DNA from: Streptomyces tsukubensis
GTDB taxonomy: Bacteria; Actinomycetota; Actinomycetes; Streptomycetales; Streptomycetaceae
NCBI RefSeq assembly: GCF_009296025.1
Contig: NZ_CP045178.1
Span: forward strand, 1,922,001 to 1,986,000
DNA: 64,000 bases
Direction: 5' to 3'
Numbering within the stretch: the stretch's first letter is position 1; each line of letters begins with the position of its first letter. The notes below the pieces were generated by a model that saw only the letters and a program-made list of their open reading frames with translations, did not search any database and was not told where the DNA came from. Both the position numbers and the translations under genes were made by a program. Below are positions 44,364-53,456 of this stretch, piece after piece.

Positions 44364-46130
44364 TCATCCCACGCTTTTCTGAGAGACGGCCTGCTGAAAC
44401 GCTTCCTGGGCGGCCGCGGCTTTCTTCATTGCTTCGTGCAGCACCTGGCGGTCGTCGAAGGAACGCACCACTCCGTTGATGTCCTGGCCCTGTTCGTGAC
44501 CCTTGCCCGCGATGAGTACGGTGTCGCCCTCCTTCGCACGTGCGACGGCTGTGGCGACGGCAGCTGCCCGGTCGGCGTCGACCAGGACCTCGCCGCGCTC
44601 GTGCACGGGGACCTCGGCCGCGCCCGCCAGCATGGCGGCGAGGATCGCGAGGGGGTCCTCGGAGCGGGGGTTGTCCGAGGTGAGGACGGCGGTGTCGGCG
44701 AGCCGGGCGGCGGCGGCCCCCATGGGTCCGCGCTTGCTCCGGTCGCGGTCGCCGCCGCAGCCGATGACGATGTGGATCTTGCCCTCGGTGACCTTGCGCA
44801 GGGCGCGCAGCACCGATTCGACGGCGTCGGTCTTGTGCGCGTAGTCCACGACGGCCAGGTACGGCTGGCCGATGTCGACGCGTTCGAGGCGGCCGGGCAC
44901 GCCGGGGACGGAGCCCACCCCGTCGGCGGCCGTCTGCGGGTCGACGCCCGCGACGGCGAGAGTGACGACGGCGGCGAGGGCGTTGGCGACATTGAAGGGG
45001 CCCGCGAGCGGGGCCTTGGCGCTGATCCGCTGGCCCGTGGGTCCGACGACGGTGAAGGTCGACCCGAAGGGGCCGAGTTCGACGTCCTCGGCCCGCCAGT
45101 CGGCGTCGGGGTGGCCCTCGGTGGAGAAGGTCGTGACGGGCACCTCGGACTCGACGATCAGCCTGCGGCCGTATTCGTCGTCGAAGTTCACCACACCCTG
45201 TTTGCTGCGTTTGCGGGTGAACAGGGTCGCCTTGGCCCGGAAGTAGTCCTCCATGTCGGAGTGGAACTCCATGTGCTCCGGGCTGAGGTTGTTGAAGACC
45301 GCCACGTCGAAGACGCAGCCGTCGACCCGGCCGAGCACCAGTGCGTGGCTGGAGACCTCCATGGCGACCGACTCGACACCGCGTTCACGCATGACCGCGA
45401 AGAGCGCCTGGAGGTCGGTGGCCTCGGGGGTGGTGCGCTCGGACTTGATGCGCTCGTCGCCGACGCGCATCTCGACCGTGCCGATGAGCCCGGTGCTGTG
45501 TCCCGCCCGGCGCAGACCGCCCTCGACGAGATACGCCGTGGTCGTCTTGCCCGAGGTGCCCGTGATGCCGAGCTGGAGCAGGTCCTTGCCCGGATGTCCG
45601 TAGAGCGTGGCGGCCAGCTCACCCATCCGGCCGCGCGGGTCGCCCGCGACCAGGACGGCCAGGCCGGTGGCGAGGGCGCGTTCCGCGCCCGCGGGGTCGG
45701 TGAGGACGGCGACGGCGCCGAGGCCCTCCGCCTGTCCCGCGAAGTCGGCCCCGTGCAGGCGGGCGCCCGGCAGCGCGGCGTAGATGTCGCCGGGGCGTAC
45801 CGCGCGGGAGTCGTGCGTGATGCCGGTGGCCTCCGCCGCACCGGACTCGCCCGCGGCGCCGCCGCGGATGTCGATGCCCAGCTCTTCCGCCAGTACTGCG
45901 AGCGGGGTGGCTGAGACCTGGGCCGGTCGAGGCGGGCCCGGATAGGTCACGGGACCGCCCTTCCGGGTGGTTTGGGACTGATCGGAGCGTGGCACGGCGG
46001 TGAGCGTACCGGGCTCACCCCGTCCGTTGCTAAATGAGGGGGCCTCGCCGGGGGCGGCCGAGGTCCGGCCGTCCGTGTCCCGCGGGTCGGGGGCTTCGTG
46101 GTTCCCGGAGTCGGGAGTGATCGTTGTCAC
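44364..46130 (-). CDS. murE: UDP-MurNAc-L-Ala-D-Glu:diaminopimelate ligase MurE
   Basis: The 588-residue ligase (from GTG 46130) adds diaminopimelic acid. The P-loop GTSGKTTT is at 191-198, and DNPR in TSDNPRSEDP marks DAP rather than lysine specificity; streptomycetes use the LL form. The first 60 residues before VTYPGPPRP are hydrophilic and variable. The start is uncertain: GTG 46130 has AGGA upstream and lies 13 bases after ftsI, while GTG 45950 has GGAAGGG upstream and begins nearer the conserved fold, giving 528 residues. Confidence 0.93.
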   Translation of the reverse strand: MTTITPDSGNHEAPDPRDTDGRTSAAPGEAPSFSNGRGEPGTLTAVPRSDQSQTTRKGGPVTYPGPPRPAQVSATPLAVLAEELGIDIRGGAAGESGAAEATGITHDSRAVRPGDIYAALPGARLHGADFAGQAEGLGAVAVLTDPAGAERALATGLAVLVAGDPRGRMGELAATLYGHPGKDLLQLGITGTSGKTTTAYLVEGGLRRAGHSTGLIGTVEMRVGDERIKSERTTPEATDLQALFAVMRERGVESVAMEVSSHALVLGRVDGCVFDVAVFNNLSPEHMEFHSDMEDYFRAKATLFTRKRSKQGVVNFDDEYGRRLIVESEVPVTTFSTEGHPDADWRAEDVELGPFGSTFTVVGPTGQRISAKAPLAGPFNVANALAAVVTLAVAGVDPQTAADGVGSVPGVPGRLERVDIGQPYLAVVDYAHKTDAVESVLRALRKVTEGKIHIVIGCGGDRDRSKRGPMGAAAARLADTAVLTSDNPRSEDPLAILAAMLAGAAEVPVHERGEVLVDADRAAAVATAVARAKEGDTVLIAGKGHEQGQDINGVVRSFDDRQVLHEAMKKAAAAQEAFQQAVSQKSVG

Positions 46131-46143
46131 GGGGGGTTCCTGG

Positions 46144-48132
46144 TCAGTCTCCGGGTGTGAAGGTGACCGGCAGCCTGGAGCTCTTGCTGCCGCTGGGCGG
46201 TACCGAGAGGGTCTTCAGCGCGAATTCCATGACCTGCTTGTAGATGGGCCCGCAGATCTGGCCGCCGAAGTAGCTGCCCTTCGTGGGGTTCTGAATGGCG
46301 CAGTAGACGGTGACGCGGGGTTTGTCGGAGGGCGCGAACCCCGCGAAGGACGAGGTGTAACCGCTGTACCTGCCGGTCTTGGGATCGACCCGGTTGGCCG
46401 TACCCGTCTTGCCCGCGACGCGGTAGCCGGGGATGCGGGCGGCGACGCCGGTGCCGGCCTCGTCGTCCACCACGGAGTCCAGCATCTTGGCGAGGGTCTT
46501 CGCGGTCTTCTCGCTGACGACCCTGGTCTTCTTCGGCTTGGTCTCCGGGGTGAATCGGCCGTCGGGCCCCTTGCTGCCGCGTACGAGGGTCGGTTCGACG
46601 CGTACGCCGCCGTTGGCGATCGTGGAGTAGACGGAGGCCGCCTGCATGGCGTTGAGCGAGAGCCCCTGGCCGAAGGGGATCGTGTACTGCTGCGACGTGC
46701 TCCATTTGGAGGCGGGCGCGAGGATGCCCGCGGTCTCGCCGGGGAAACCGAGTCCGCTCGGCTGCCCGATGCCGAACTTGTGCAGGTAGGAGTAGAGCAC
46801 CTTGTTGGCCTGCGGCTGTGTCCTGCCGAGCTGGCCCGTGGCGAGGATGGTGCCGATGTTGGACGACTTGGCGAGCACTCCGTTGAGCGTGAGGTTCCAG
46901 GTCGGGTGGTCCACGTCGTCGGCGAAGAGCCGGTCGCCCCGGTGCAGCCTGTTGGGGACCGTGACATGGGTGCGCGGGGTCGCCGCGTGCTCCTCAAGGA
47001 CGGCGGCCATCGACATGATCTTGCTGGTGGAGCCCGGCTCGAAGGCGTCCTGGAGCGCCGCGTTGCCGAGGGCCTCCGGGTCGGCGTCGGAGAGGTCGCC
47101 CGGGTCGAAGCCGGGGGCGTTGGCCATCGCGAGCACCTGGCCGGTACGGGTGTCCTGCACTATCACGTAGCCCCGGTCCGCCTTCGACTTCCGGACCTGG
47201 TCGGTGATGGCCTTCTGGGCGGCCCACTGGATGTCGCGGTCGATGGTCAGCTCCACGTCGGAGCCCGGCACGGCGGGCACCTCGCTGCTGCCGGCCGTGG
47301 GCACCTGCCGGCCGCCGGACTGGGCGTAGGTGATCCGACCCGGTTTGCCCGCGAGTTCCTTGTCGAGCTGGCTCTCCAGGCCTCCGGCGCCCTTGCCCTC
47401 GGCGTTGACCCAGCCCAGTATCCCGGCGCCGAGGTCGCCGTTCGGGTACACGCGCTTGGAGCTGGGCTCCTGGAGCACCCCCGCCAGCAGGTTGACCCCG
47501 GCGGGGCCCTCGTCGTGGGGCACGATCCGCTTGGCGAGCGTGGCCTTGAGGTCCTTGATCTGCTTCCACACCTGCGGGGTCTGCCTGCTGGCGAGGAGGA
47601 CGTAACGCGTCCTGGGGGTACGGAGCTTCTTCGCGATGTCGCCCGCGTCCCTGTCCAGGATGGGCGCGAGGAGTTGCGCGGCCTGTTCGGGGGCGTCGTC
47701 GGTCTTCGCCGCCTTGAAGGTGAACATGGTGGGGTCGGCGGTGATCTCGTACGCGTCGACGCTCGCGGCCATCTCCACACCGTTGCGGTCGGTGATCCCG
47801 CCCCGCTCCGCGGGCAGCGTGTGGCGCAGGAACCTGTTCTTCTCCGCCGCCGCGGTGTACGCGCTCGCGTCGACGCCCTGCACCTGGAGCAGCCGTACGA
47901 CGAAGATCAGCATGATCAGGGCGAGCCCCAGGCTGACCATGCGCAGCCGGGGTCTGGGGCTGCCGAGCTTGAAGGTGCGCGGGGTGCGGCCCTTGGTCCT
48001 GGCCTTCGCGGGCGCGGTCGCGGGGCGGCGGACAGGCCTGGCCCCCGGCCCGGGACGCCTGGGGCCGCCGCCGGGCCGTACGGGCCTCGCGGGTCCTGGT
48101 ACCCGGCGGCGTGGCGGTTCCCTGTCGGTCAC
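46144..48132 (-). CDS. ftsI: Septal transpeptidase FtsI (PBP3-type)
   Basis: The 662-residue class B penicillin-binding protein cross-links septal peptidoglycan. It has a basic Pro/Arg-rich cytoplasmic head (about 60 residues), one membrane helix (SLGLALIMLIFVVRLLQV), a dimerisation domain starting LPAERGGITDRNG, and a transpeptidase domain with SxxK (STSK, Ser368), SSN and KTG motifs. It ends in TFTPGD with no PASTA repeats. GTG 48132 is chosen because it begins four bases after ftsL; the longer frame overlaps ftsL wholly. Confidence 0.96.
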   Translation of the reverse strand: MTDREPPRRRVPGPARPVRPGGGPRRPGPGARPVRRPATAPAKARTKGRTPRTFKLGSPRPRLRMVSLGLALIMLIFVVRLLQVQGVDASAYTAAAEKNRFLRHTLPAERGGITDRNGVEMAASVDAYEITADPTMFTFKAAKTDDAPEQAAQLLAPILDRDAGDIAKKLRTPRTRYVLLASRQTPQVWKQIKDLKATLAKRIVPHDEGPAGVNLLAGVLQEPSSKRVYPNGDLGAGILGWVNAEGKGAGGLESQLDKELAGKPGRITYAQSGGRQVPTAGSSEVPAVPGSDVELTIDRDIQWAAQKAITDQVRKSKADRGYVIVQDTRTGQVLAMANAPGFDPGDLSDADPEALGNAALQDAFEPGSTSKIMSMAAVLEEHAATPRTHVTVPNRLHRGDRLFADDVDHPTWNLTLNGVLAKSSNIGTILATGQLGRTQPQANKVLYSYLHKFGIGQPSGLGFPGETAGILAPASKWSTSQQYTIPFGQGLSLNAMQAASVYSTIANGGVRVEPTLVRGSKGPDGRFTPETKPKKTRVVSEKTAKTLAKMLDSVVDDEAGTGVAARIPGYRVAGKTGTANRVDPKTGRYSGYTSSFAGFAPSDKPRVTVYCAIQNPTKGSYFGGQICGPIYKQVMEFALKTLSVPPSGSKSSRLPVTFTPGD

Positions 48133-48136
48133 GGCG

Positions 48137-48676
48137 TCACCTGCTGGAGGTCGGGGGCGAGGACGGGGCGAGGGCGCCCGCGGGGGCGGCGACGGACGGC
48201 TGGACAGCCGGGGACCGGTCCGCGGACGGCGGTGAGGGAACAGGTCCGGAGGAGGGTGCGGGCGCGGGGGCCACGACCGCGGCGGACCGAGGGGGCGGCG
48301 GCGCGGACGACAGGGCGGCGGGCGAGGGGACGCCCCGTACCTTTCCGTCCCCGTCGAGGAAGGCGGGGGTGCCGCCGGGCACCATGCCGAGTTCCGCGGC
48401 GCGCTTGGCGAGGGCGTCCGGCGCCGCGTAGGCGTCCACGTCGCGCTGGAGTTCCTGCTGTTCGTCGGTGAGGTCGGTGGTCTGCTTCTTGAGCTCACTG
48501 AGCCGGAACGAGCCCTCGTTGAGGGAGGAGTTCAGCAGCAGCAGCGTGATGAGTCCGCCGCCGAGCAGCAGGACGACCAGGAGGACGAAGGGGGTCCGAG
48601 CGGCCGTGGATGGGCCGGAGGGCAGCAGATTGGCGAGTCTCGCCGCTCTTCCCCGCAGTTGCGGTCCGGCGCTCAC
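48137..48676 (-). CDS. ftsL: FtsL-like septum initiator protein
   Basis: The 179-residue bitopic protein has a cytoplasmic head, one membrane helix (about 29-50), and a short coiled coil ([20 protein letters not shown]). It then has an unusually long Ala/Pro/Ser-rich tail of about 80 residues, not seen in E. coli FtsL. Position between rsmH and ftsI supports FtsL. Its GTG overlaps the rsmH stop as GTGA. Confidence 0.88.
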   Translation of the reverse strand: MSAGPQLRGRAARLANLLPSGPSTAARTPFVLLVVLLLGGGLITLLLLNSSLNEGSFRLSELKKQTTDLTDEQQELQRDVDAYAAPDALAKRAAELGMVPGGTPAFLDGDGKVRGVPSPAALSSAPPPPRSAAVVAPAPAPSSGPVPSPPSADRSPAVQPSVAAPAGALAPSSPPTSSR

Positions 48677-49629
48677 AGAGCCTCCTCGCGGATGCGCTGC
48701 GCACCCCGCAGCCGTGCCGGAGCGGCCCGGCGGTTCTCGGCGACCTCTTCTTCCGTGGGGAGTTCCGCGCCCCGGGTGAGCAGCTTCAGTCGTGGCTGGT
48801 AGCGCTCGGGGACGACGGGCAGCCCCGGTGGGGCCGTGGTGGCGGCCCCGGCCGCGAAGACCTGCTTGACCAGCCGGTCCTCCAGCGAGTGGTAGGCGAG
48901 GACGGCCATCCTTCCGCCGACGGCCAGGGTCTTGACCGCGGCCGGAACCGCGCGTTCCAGGACGGAGAGTTCCCCGTTCACCTCGATACGCAGGGCCTGG
49001 AAGGTCCGCTTGGCCGGGTTGCCGCCGGTGCGCTTGGCGGCCTGCGGGAGAGCGTCCCTGATCAGCTCGACGAGCCGGGCGCTGTAGGTGAACGGTTCCT
49101 TCTCCCGCTCACGCACCACCGCCGAGACGATCCGCTTGGCCTGTTTCTCCTCGCCGTACGCGCGCAGGATCCGTACGAGTTCACCCGGCGGGTAGGTGTT
49201 CAGGACCTCGGCCGCGCTCAGCCCCGCCGACTGGTCCATACGCATGTCAAGGGGTGCGTCCTGGGCGTAGGCGAAGCCCCGGTCGGCCTCGTCGAGCTGC
49301 ATGGAGGAGACGCCGAGGTCGAAGAGGACGCCCTGGACGCGGGGGACGCCGAGCCGGTCGAGGACGTCGGGGAGTTCGTCGTAGACGGCGTGGACCAGGG
49401 TGGCGCGGTCGCCGAAGGGGGCGAGCCGCTCGCCGGAGAGGCGCAGCGCCTCCTTGTCGCGGTCGAGCGCGATCAGCCTCGCCGAGGGGAAGGTGCTCAG
49501 CAGTGCCTCGCTGTGCCCGCCGAGGCCGAGGGTGCAGTCGACGACGACGGCTCCCGGCTCGGCGAGCGCCGGGGCCAGCAGGTCCAGGCACCGCTGGAGC
49601 ATCACCGGGACGTGTCGGTCGTGGCTCAT
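48673..49629 (-). CDS. rsmH: 16S rRNA m4C1402 methyltransferase RsmH (MraW)
   Basis: The 318-residue SAM-dependent methyltransferase modifies N4 of C1402 of 16S rRNA. The SAM site is [10 protein letters not shown] at 31-40. Conserved [19 protein letters not shown] and the late [11 protein letters not shown] are intact. ATG 49629 has GAGAGG upstream; a longer frame to 49665 is not conserved. It is the first gene of the division cluster, and no mraZ gene lies upstream. Confidence 0.96.
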   Translation of the reverse strand: MSHDRHVPVMLQRCLDLLAPALAEPGAVVVDCTLGLGGHSEALLSTFPSARLIALDRDKEALRLSGERLAPFGDRATLVHAVYDELPDVLDRLGVPRVQGVLFDLGVSSMQLDEADRGFAYAQDAPLDMRMDQSAGLSAAEVLNTYPPGELVRILRAYGEEKQAKRIVSAVVREREKEPFTYSARLVELIRDALPQAAKRTGGNPAKRTFQALRIEVNGELSVLERAVPAAVKTLAVGGRMAVLAYHSLEDRLVKQVFAAGAATTAPPGLPVVPERYQPRLKLLTRGAELPTEEEVAENRRAAPARLRGAQRIREEAL

Positions 49630-49682
49630 GCGCCCTCTCAGGTCCGGGTTCGCCGCGGACGGCACGCACTGCCGGGTCCCCG

Positions 49683-49746
49683 CCCGCTCCGAAGGGGAAA
49701 GTGGTCGGCCGGCGCCGGATGAATGGCGTCAGCCGACCGGAGCGGG
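49683..49746 (-). promoter_or_regulatory. Structured leader stem of rsmH
   Basis: Two adjacent complementary pairs share one axis. CCCGCTCC (49683-49690) pairs with GGAGCGGG (49739-49746), and GGTCGGC (49703-49709) pairs with GCCGACC (49732-49738). The 12-base left bulge and the 22-base loop break a long stem 54 bases upstream of rsmH. It may be an RNA element of the cluster leader. Confidence 0.5.
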
Positions 49747-49807
49747 AGGGGGCCGAGCCGTACGTACGCGCCGCGCACGTGGGGAGATCCTGGGGATCTC
49801 CGAAAAC

Positions 49808-49837
49808 ACAGAAATACGGTAAACAGAAATACGGTGA
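49808..49837. repeat. Two tandem 15-bp AT-rich units before rsmH
   Basis: ACAGAAATACGGTAA (49808-49822) is followed directly by a copy with one change (49823-49837) and then ACAG. It is the most AT-rich spot of this gap and a likely part of the division cluster promoter or operator. Confidence 0.6.
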
Positions 49838-50116
49838 ACAGCGGGTCCGGCCTGGGTCCTGCGGGCGTGTGGCCCGGCTCCCGCTTCGCGTCACTTTAGT
49901 CCACGGTGTCGCCCGGTCAATCAACCGGCCTGCGCGTCGCGTGGGCCCTGTCAGGACTCCTTACGAACACCAGGACGAAGCCGCGCGCGGGCCTGCCTCA
50001 CCCGAACGGGGGCCTTGCCACCACTCCAGTGGGTCAGCTCACCACAAGCCCCGGAGACGATCTTTGTCCTCATCGGCCGCATGACTGGGCGTTCCGCGCC
50101 CATTACCGTCATACAC

Positions 50117-50707
50117 ATGACGACATCCGCATCATCCCCCGCAGGGGCCGACGGGCCCGCCGCAGCACCCGGGGTCACCGGGACACCGAACCCCGCAGGC
50201 CCCATACCGGCAGGTAGGGTCACGGAACGCCTCGTCGAGGCCAACAAGCGCTACGGGGAGCAGTTCGACGACCCGGGCATGGACGCCAAGCCCGTGCTCC
50301 AGGTGGCCGTGGTCTCCTGCATGGACGCGAGGATCGACCTGCACGCCGCCCTCGGTCTCGAACTGGGCGACTGCCACACGATCCGCAACGCGGGCGGCGT
50401 GGTCACCGACGACGTGATCCGTTCCCTCACCATCAGCCAGCGTGCCCTCGGCACCCGCAGTGTGGTCCTCATCCACCACACCGGCTGCGGCATGCAGACC
50501 CTCACCGAGGACTTCAGGCACGAGCTGGAGCTGGAGGTCGGGCAGCGCCCCGCCTGGGCCGTGGAGGCGTTCCAGGACACCGACCAGGACGTACGGCAGT
50601 CCATGCAGCGGGTAAGGACCTCGCCGTTCCTCCCGCACACCGATGACGTGCGTGGTTTCGTGTTCGACGTGCGGACCGGGCTGCTGCGCGAGATCGACCC
50701 CGCCTGA
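50117..50707 (+). CDS. Beta-class carbonic anhydrase
   Basis: The 196-residue protein is a beta-carbonic anhydrase that interconverts CO2 and bicarbonate. The zinc ligands are Cys68, His121 and Cys124, seen as VVSCMDARID and HHTGCGM. The Asp-Arg pair (Asp70, Arg72) is conserved. The first 33 residues are low-complexity Ala/Gly/Pro. ATG 50117 is chosen at the start of this head; it is cytoplasmic. It is divergent from rsmH. Confidence 0.9.
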   Translation: MTTSASSPAGADGPAAAPGVTGTPNPAGPIPAGRVTERLVEANKRYGEQFDDPGMDAKPVLQVAVVSCMDARIDLHAALGLELGDCHTIRNAGGVVTDDVIRSLTISQRALGTRSVVLIHHTGCGMQTLTEDFRHELELEVGQRPAWAVEAFQDTDQDVRQSMQRVRTSPFLPHTDDVRGFVFDVRTGLLREIDPA

Positions 50708-50967
50708 CCGGCGCCGCGTGGCCGGTGCCTCGGGCCGCGCCCGGCGGGCGATACATCGCAAGAGCCGACATATCACCGTCAGTTGCCCGCAAGCGAGTGA
50801 CACGAACCGGTCACGGCAACAAGAATGCGGAAAGCGGTGTCGCGCGGAACCTTTTCCGCGCGATGCCCGTATTCGGGGTGGACCGGTTCCACGAAGAGGG
50901 GGGACCGGCCGGTGGATGGGGAATCCCGTGCTCCCTGCGAGCTTGGGCAAGGGCCGAGGAGGGCCGG

Positions 50968-52014
50968 GTGACGACCTATGACGATCGAGCGAGCCTCACG
51001 GATCTGACCACGACAGCGGAGTCCGTCCGCAAGTCGGTCGAGAGTGTGATCGAGGGCAAGCCGGAGGTCGTACGGCTTTCGCTGACCGTGCTCCTCGCGG
51101 AAGGGCACCTCCTCATCGAGGACGTGCCGGGCGTCGGCAAGACCATGCTGGCCAAGGCGCTCGCCCGCTCCGTCGACTGTTCGGTGCGGCGTATCCAGTT
51201 CACCCCCGACCTGTTGCCCTCCGACATCACCGGGGTCTCCATCTACGACCAGCAGCGGCGGGACTTCGAGTTCAAGCCCGGCGCGATCTTCGCGCAGATC
51301 GTGATCGGCGACGAGATCAACCGCGCTTCGCCCAAGACCCAGTCGGCGCTGCTCGAATCGATGGAGGAGCGCCAGGTGACCATCGACGGCGAGAGCTATG
51401 AACTGCCCAGCCCCTTCATGGTGGTGGCCACCCAGAACCCGGTCGAGATGGAAGGCACCTATCCCCTCCCCGAGGCGCAGCGGGACCGCTTCATGGCCCG
51501 GGTCTCGATCGGCTATCCGTCGCCCGAGGCCGAGCTGAAGATGCTGGACGTGCACGGCGGGGTCTCCCCCCTCGACGACCTCCAGCCGGTGGCGCACGTG
51601 CACGAGATCGTGAAGCTCATCGACGCGGTCCGCACGGTCCACGTCGCCGAGCCGGTGCGGCGGTACGCGGTGGACCTGGTCGCGGCCACCCGCGCACACC
51701 CGGATCTCAGACTCGGCGCGTCGCCGCGCGCGACCCTGCACCTCCTGCGGGCTGCGAAGGCGTCGGCGGCGCTGAGCGGCCGGGAGTTCGCCCTCCCCGA
51801 CGATGTGCGGGCGCTCGCGGTGGCGGTCCTCGCCCACCGGCTGCTGCCCACGGCGCAGGCCCAGTTGAACAGGCGTACGGCGGAGCAGGTGGTCCTGGAC
51901 ATCCTCCAGCAGACCCCGGTCCCGGTCTCCGCCCCGCAGACCGGCGGCGCGCGGCCGGGCGCGGCGGCGCAGGCCGCTCCCTACGGCCGTCCGCCCGGCC
52001 CCCGGGGCATGTGA
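50968..52014 (+). CDS. MoxR family AAA+ ATPase
   Basis: The 348-residue ATPase has Walker A VPGVGKT at 53-59, Walker B IVIGDEINRA at 111-120 and the sensor NPVEMEGTYPLPEAQRDRF. MoxR proteins are chaperone-like and usually adjoin DUF58 and transglutaminase proteins, as here. GTG 50968 has GAGGAGGG upstream; the longer frame from 50725 overlaps nothing useful. Its stop overlaps the DUF58 start. Confidence 0.94.
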   Translation: MTTYDDRASLTDLTTTAESVRKSVESVIEGKPEVVRLSLTVLLAEGHLLIEDVPGVGKTMLAKALARSVDCSVRRIQFTPDLLPSDITGVSIYDQQRRDFEFKPGAIFAQIVIGDEINRASPKTQSALLESMEERQVTIDGESYELPSPFMVVATQNPVEMEGTYPLPEAQRDRFMARVSIGYPSPEAELKMLDVHGGVSPLDDLQPVAHVHEIVKLIDAVRTVHVAEPVRRYAVDLVAATRAHPDLRLGASPRATLHLLRAAKASAALSGREFALPDDVRALAVAVLAHRLLPTAQAQLNRRTAEQVVLDILQQTPVPVSAPQTGGARPGAAAQAAPYGRPPGPRGM

Positions 52015-53456
52015 TGCCGGCCGGCCGCGCGGGCGGGCCGCCCGCCGGCGAGGCGGACGACGAGGGCAGGGGAGCCATCCGCACGGCCCTCGCGGGGCTC
52101 ACCACCCGTGGCCGCTCCTTCCTCGCGGCCGGGATCGCGGCGGCGGTCTGCGCGTATGTCCTCGGCCAGAGCGAGCTGCTGCGGGTGGGGCTGCTGCTCG
52201 CCGTTCTGCCGCTGGTCTGCGCCTTCGTGCTGCACCGCACGAAATACCGGGTGACCGGCAGCAGGCAGCTGACGCCCGGCCGGGTCCCCGCGGGCTCCGA
52301 GGCGCGGGTGCGTCTGCGGATCGACAACGTCTCGCGGCTCACCACGGGAATGCTGATGCTCCAGGACCGGGTGCCCTACGTGCTGGGCCCGAGGCCCCGG
52401 TTCGTCCTGGACCGGATGGAGCCGGGCGGACAGCGTGAGGTGTCCTACCGGGTCCGTTCCGACCTGCGCGGACGCTATCCGCTCGGCCCGCTCCAGCTAC
52501 GGCTCAGCGACCCCTTCGGCATGTGCGAACTGACCCGTTCCTTCCGTACGTACGACACGCTCACCGTCATCCCCCAGGTGCGGGCGCTCCCCCCGGTACG
52601 GCTCGCGGGCGAGTCGACGGGATACGGCGACGGACGGCGCAGTTCGCTGGCGCTGGCCGGTGAGGACGATGTCATTCCGCGCGTCTACCAGCACGGGGAC
52701 GACGTCCGCCGGGTGCACTGGCGCTCCACCGCGCGCTACGGCGAGCTGATGGTGCGTCGCGAGGAGCAGCCCCAGCGGGCCCGCTGCACGGTCCTGCTCG
52801 ACACCCGCTTCCTCGCCCACCGGGGCGCGGGCCCCGCCTCCCCCTTCGAATGGGCGGTCGCGGGTTCCGCCTCCACTCTGGTGCACATGTTGGAGCGGGG
52901 CTTCTCCGTACGGCTGCTCACCGACACGGGCATGTCGGTCCCCGGCGAGGGGTCGGACGGCTTCGCGGGCGCGAGCCAGGAGGCGGCGGACGCGGCGGGG
53001 CTGATGATGGACACCCTCTCGGTCATAGAACAGTCCGAGGGCGCGGGTCTCTCGCCCGCCTACGACGTGCTGCGCGGCTCCAGCGAGGGGCTGCTTGTCG
53101 CCTTCCTCGGCGACCTCGACGAGGAGCAGGCCGCGGTGGTGGCGAGGATGCGCGGGCGCGGCGGGGCGGGCGTGGCCTTCCTGCTGGACGGCGAGGCGTG
53201 GGAGGGCGGGTCCGGGTCCGGTGACCCGGCCCCCTCTTCCGTGGTCGAGGAGCGGGTAGGGCTGCTTCGGGACGCGGGCTGGACGGCTCTGGCCGTGCGA
53301 CCGGGGGCGGAGCTGCCCGCGCTGTGGCGACAGGCCGGCGCCCTGTCGCACGGCCTCCCCGTCGTGGGCGGCCAGGGAACGGGCGTGGTCCCGGGACAGC
53401 GCGGGACGGGCGGCGCGAGGACGGCCGCCACGGGGACCACGGAGGGCTGGTCATGA
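52014..53456 (+). CDS. DUF58 protein with two N-terminal membrane segments
   Basis: The 480-residue protein starts with two membrane helices (about 35-75, GRSFLAAGIAAAVCAYVL and LLRVGLLLAVLPLVCAFVL). The DUF58 domain follows, with the typical RVHWRSTARYGELMVRREEQ motif; a von Willebrand-like fold follows (VLLDTRFLAHRG). It is partnered with the MoxR ATPase. ATG 52014 overlaps the MoxR stop (TGATG); GTG 52011 is the alternative. Confidence 0.9.
   Translation: MPAGRAGGPPAGEADDEGRGAIRTALAGLTTRGRSFLAAGIAAAVCAYVLGQSELLRVGLLLAVLPLVCAFVLHRTKYRVTGSRQLTPGRVPAGSEARVRLRIDNVSRLTTGMLMLQDRVPYVLGPRPRFVLDRMEPGGQREVSYRVRSDLRGRYPLGPLQLRLSDPFGMCELTRSFRTYDTLTVIPQVRALPPVRLAGESTGYGDGRRSSLALAGEDDVIPRVYQHGDDVRRVHWRSTARYGELMVRREEQPQRARCTVLLDTRFLAHRGAGPASPFEWAVAGSASTLVHMLERGFSVRLLTDTGMSVPGEGSDGFAGASQEAADAAGLMMDTLSVIEQSEGAGLSPAYDVLRGSSEGLLVAFLGDLDEEQAAVVARMRGRGGAGVAFLLDGEAWEGGSGSGDPAPSSVVEERVGLLRDAGWTALAVRPGAELPALWRQAGALSHGLPVVGGQGTGVVPGQRGTGGARTAATGTTEGWS

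Larger units (their letters stand above)
49630..50116. other. Divergent control region between rsmH and carbonic anhydrase genes
   Basis: The 487-base gap carries the leader stem at 49683 and the 15-bp repeat at 49808. The remaining part towards the carbonic anhydrase gene shows no frame with a ribosome binding site. Promoters in both directions are expected. Confidence 0.5.

Noticed and set aside
49630..50116. Possible mraZ gene upstream of rsmH
   Set aside because: No frame resembling MraZ is present, and the TGGGN-type repeats bound by MraZ were not seen.
53324..53452. Longer start for the transglutaminase protein
   Set aside because: It would add 43 Arg/Gly-rich residues overlapping DUF58, while ATG 53453 overlaps its stop in the coupled form ATGA.
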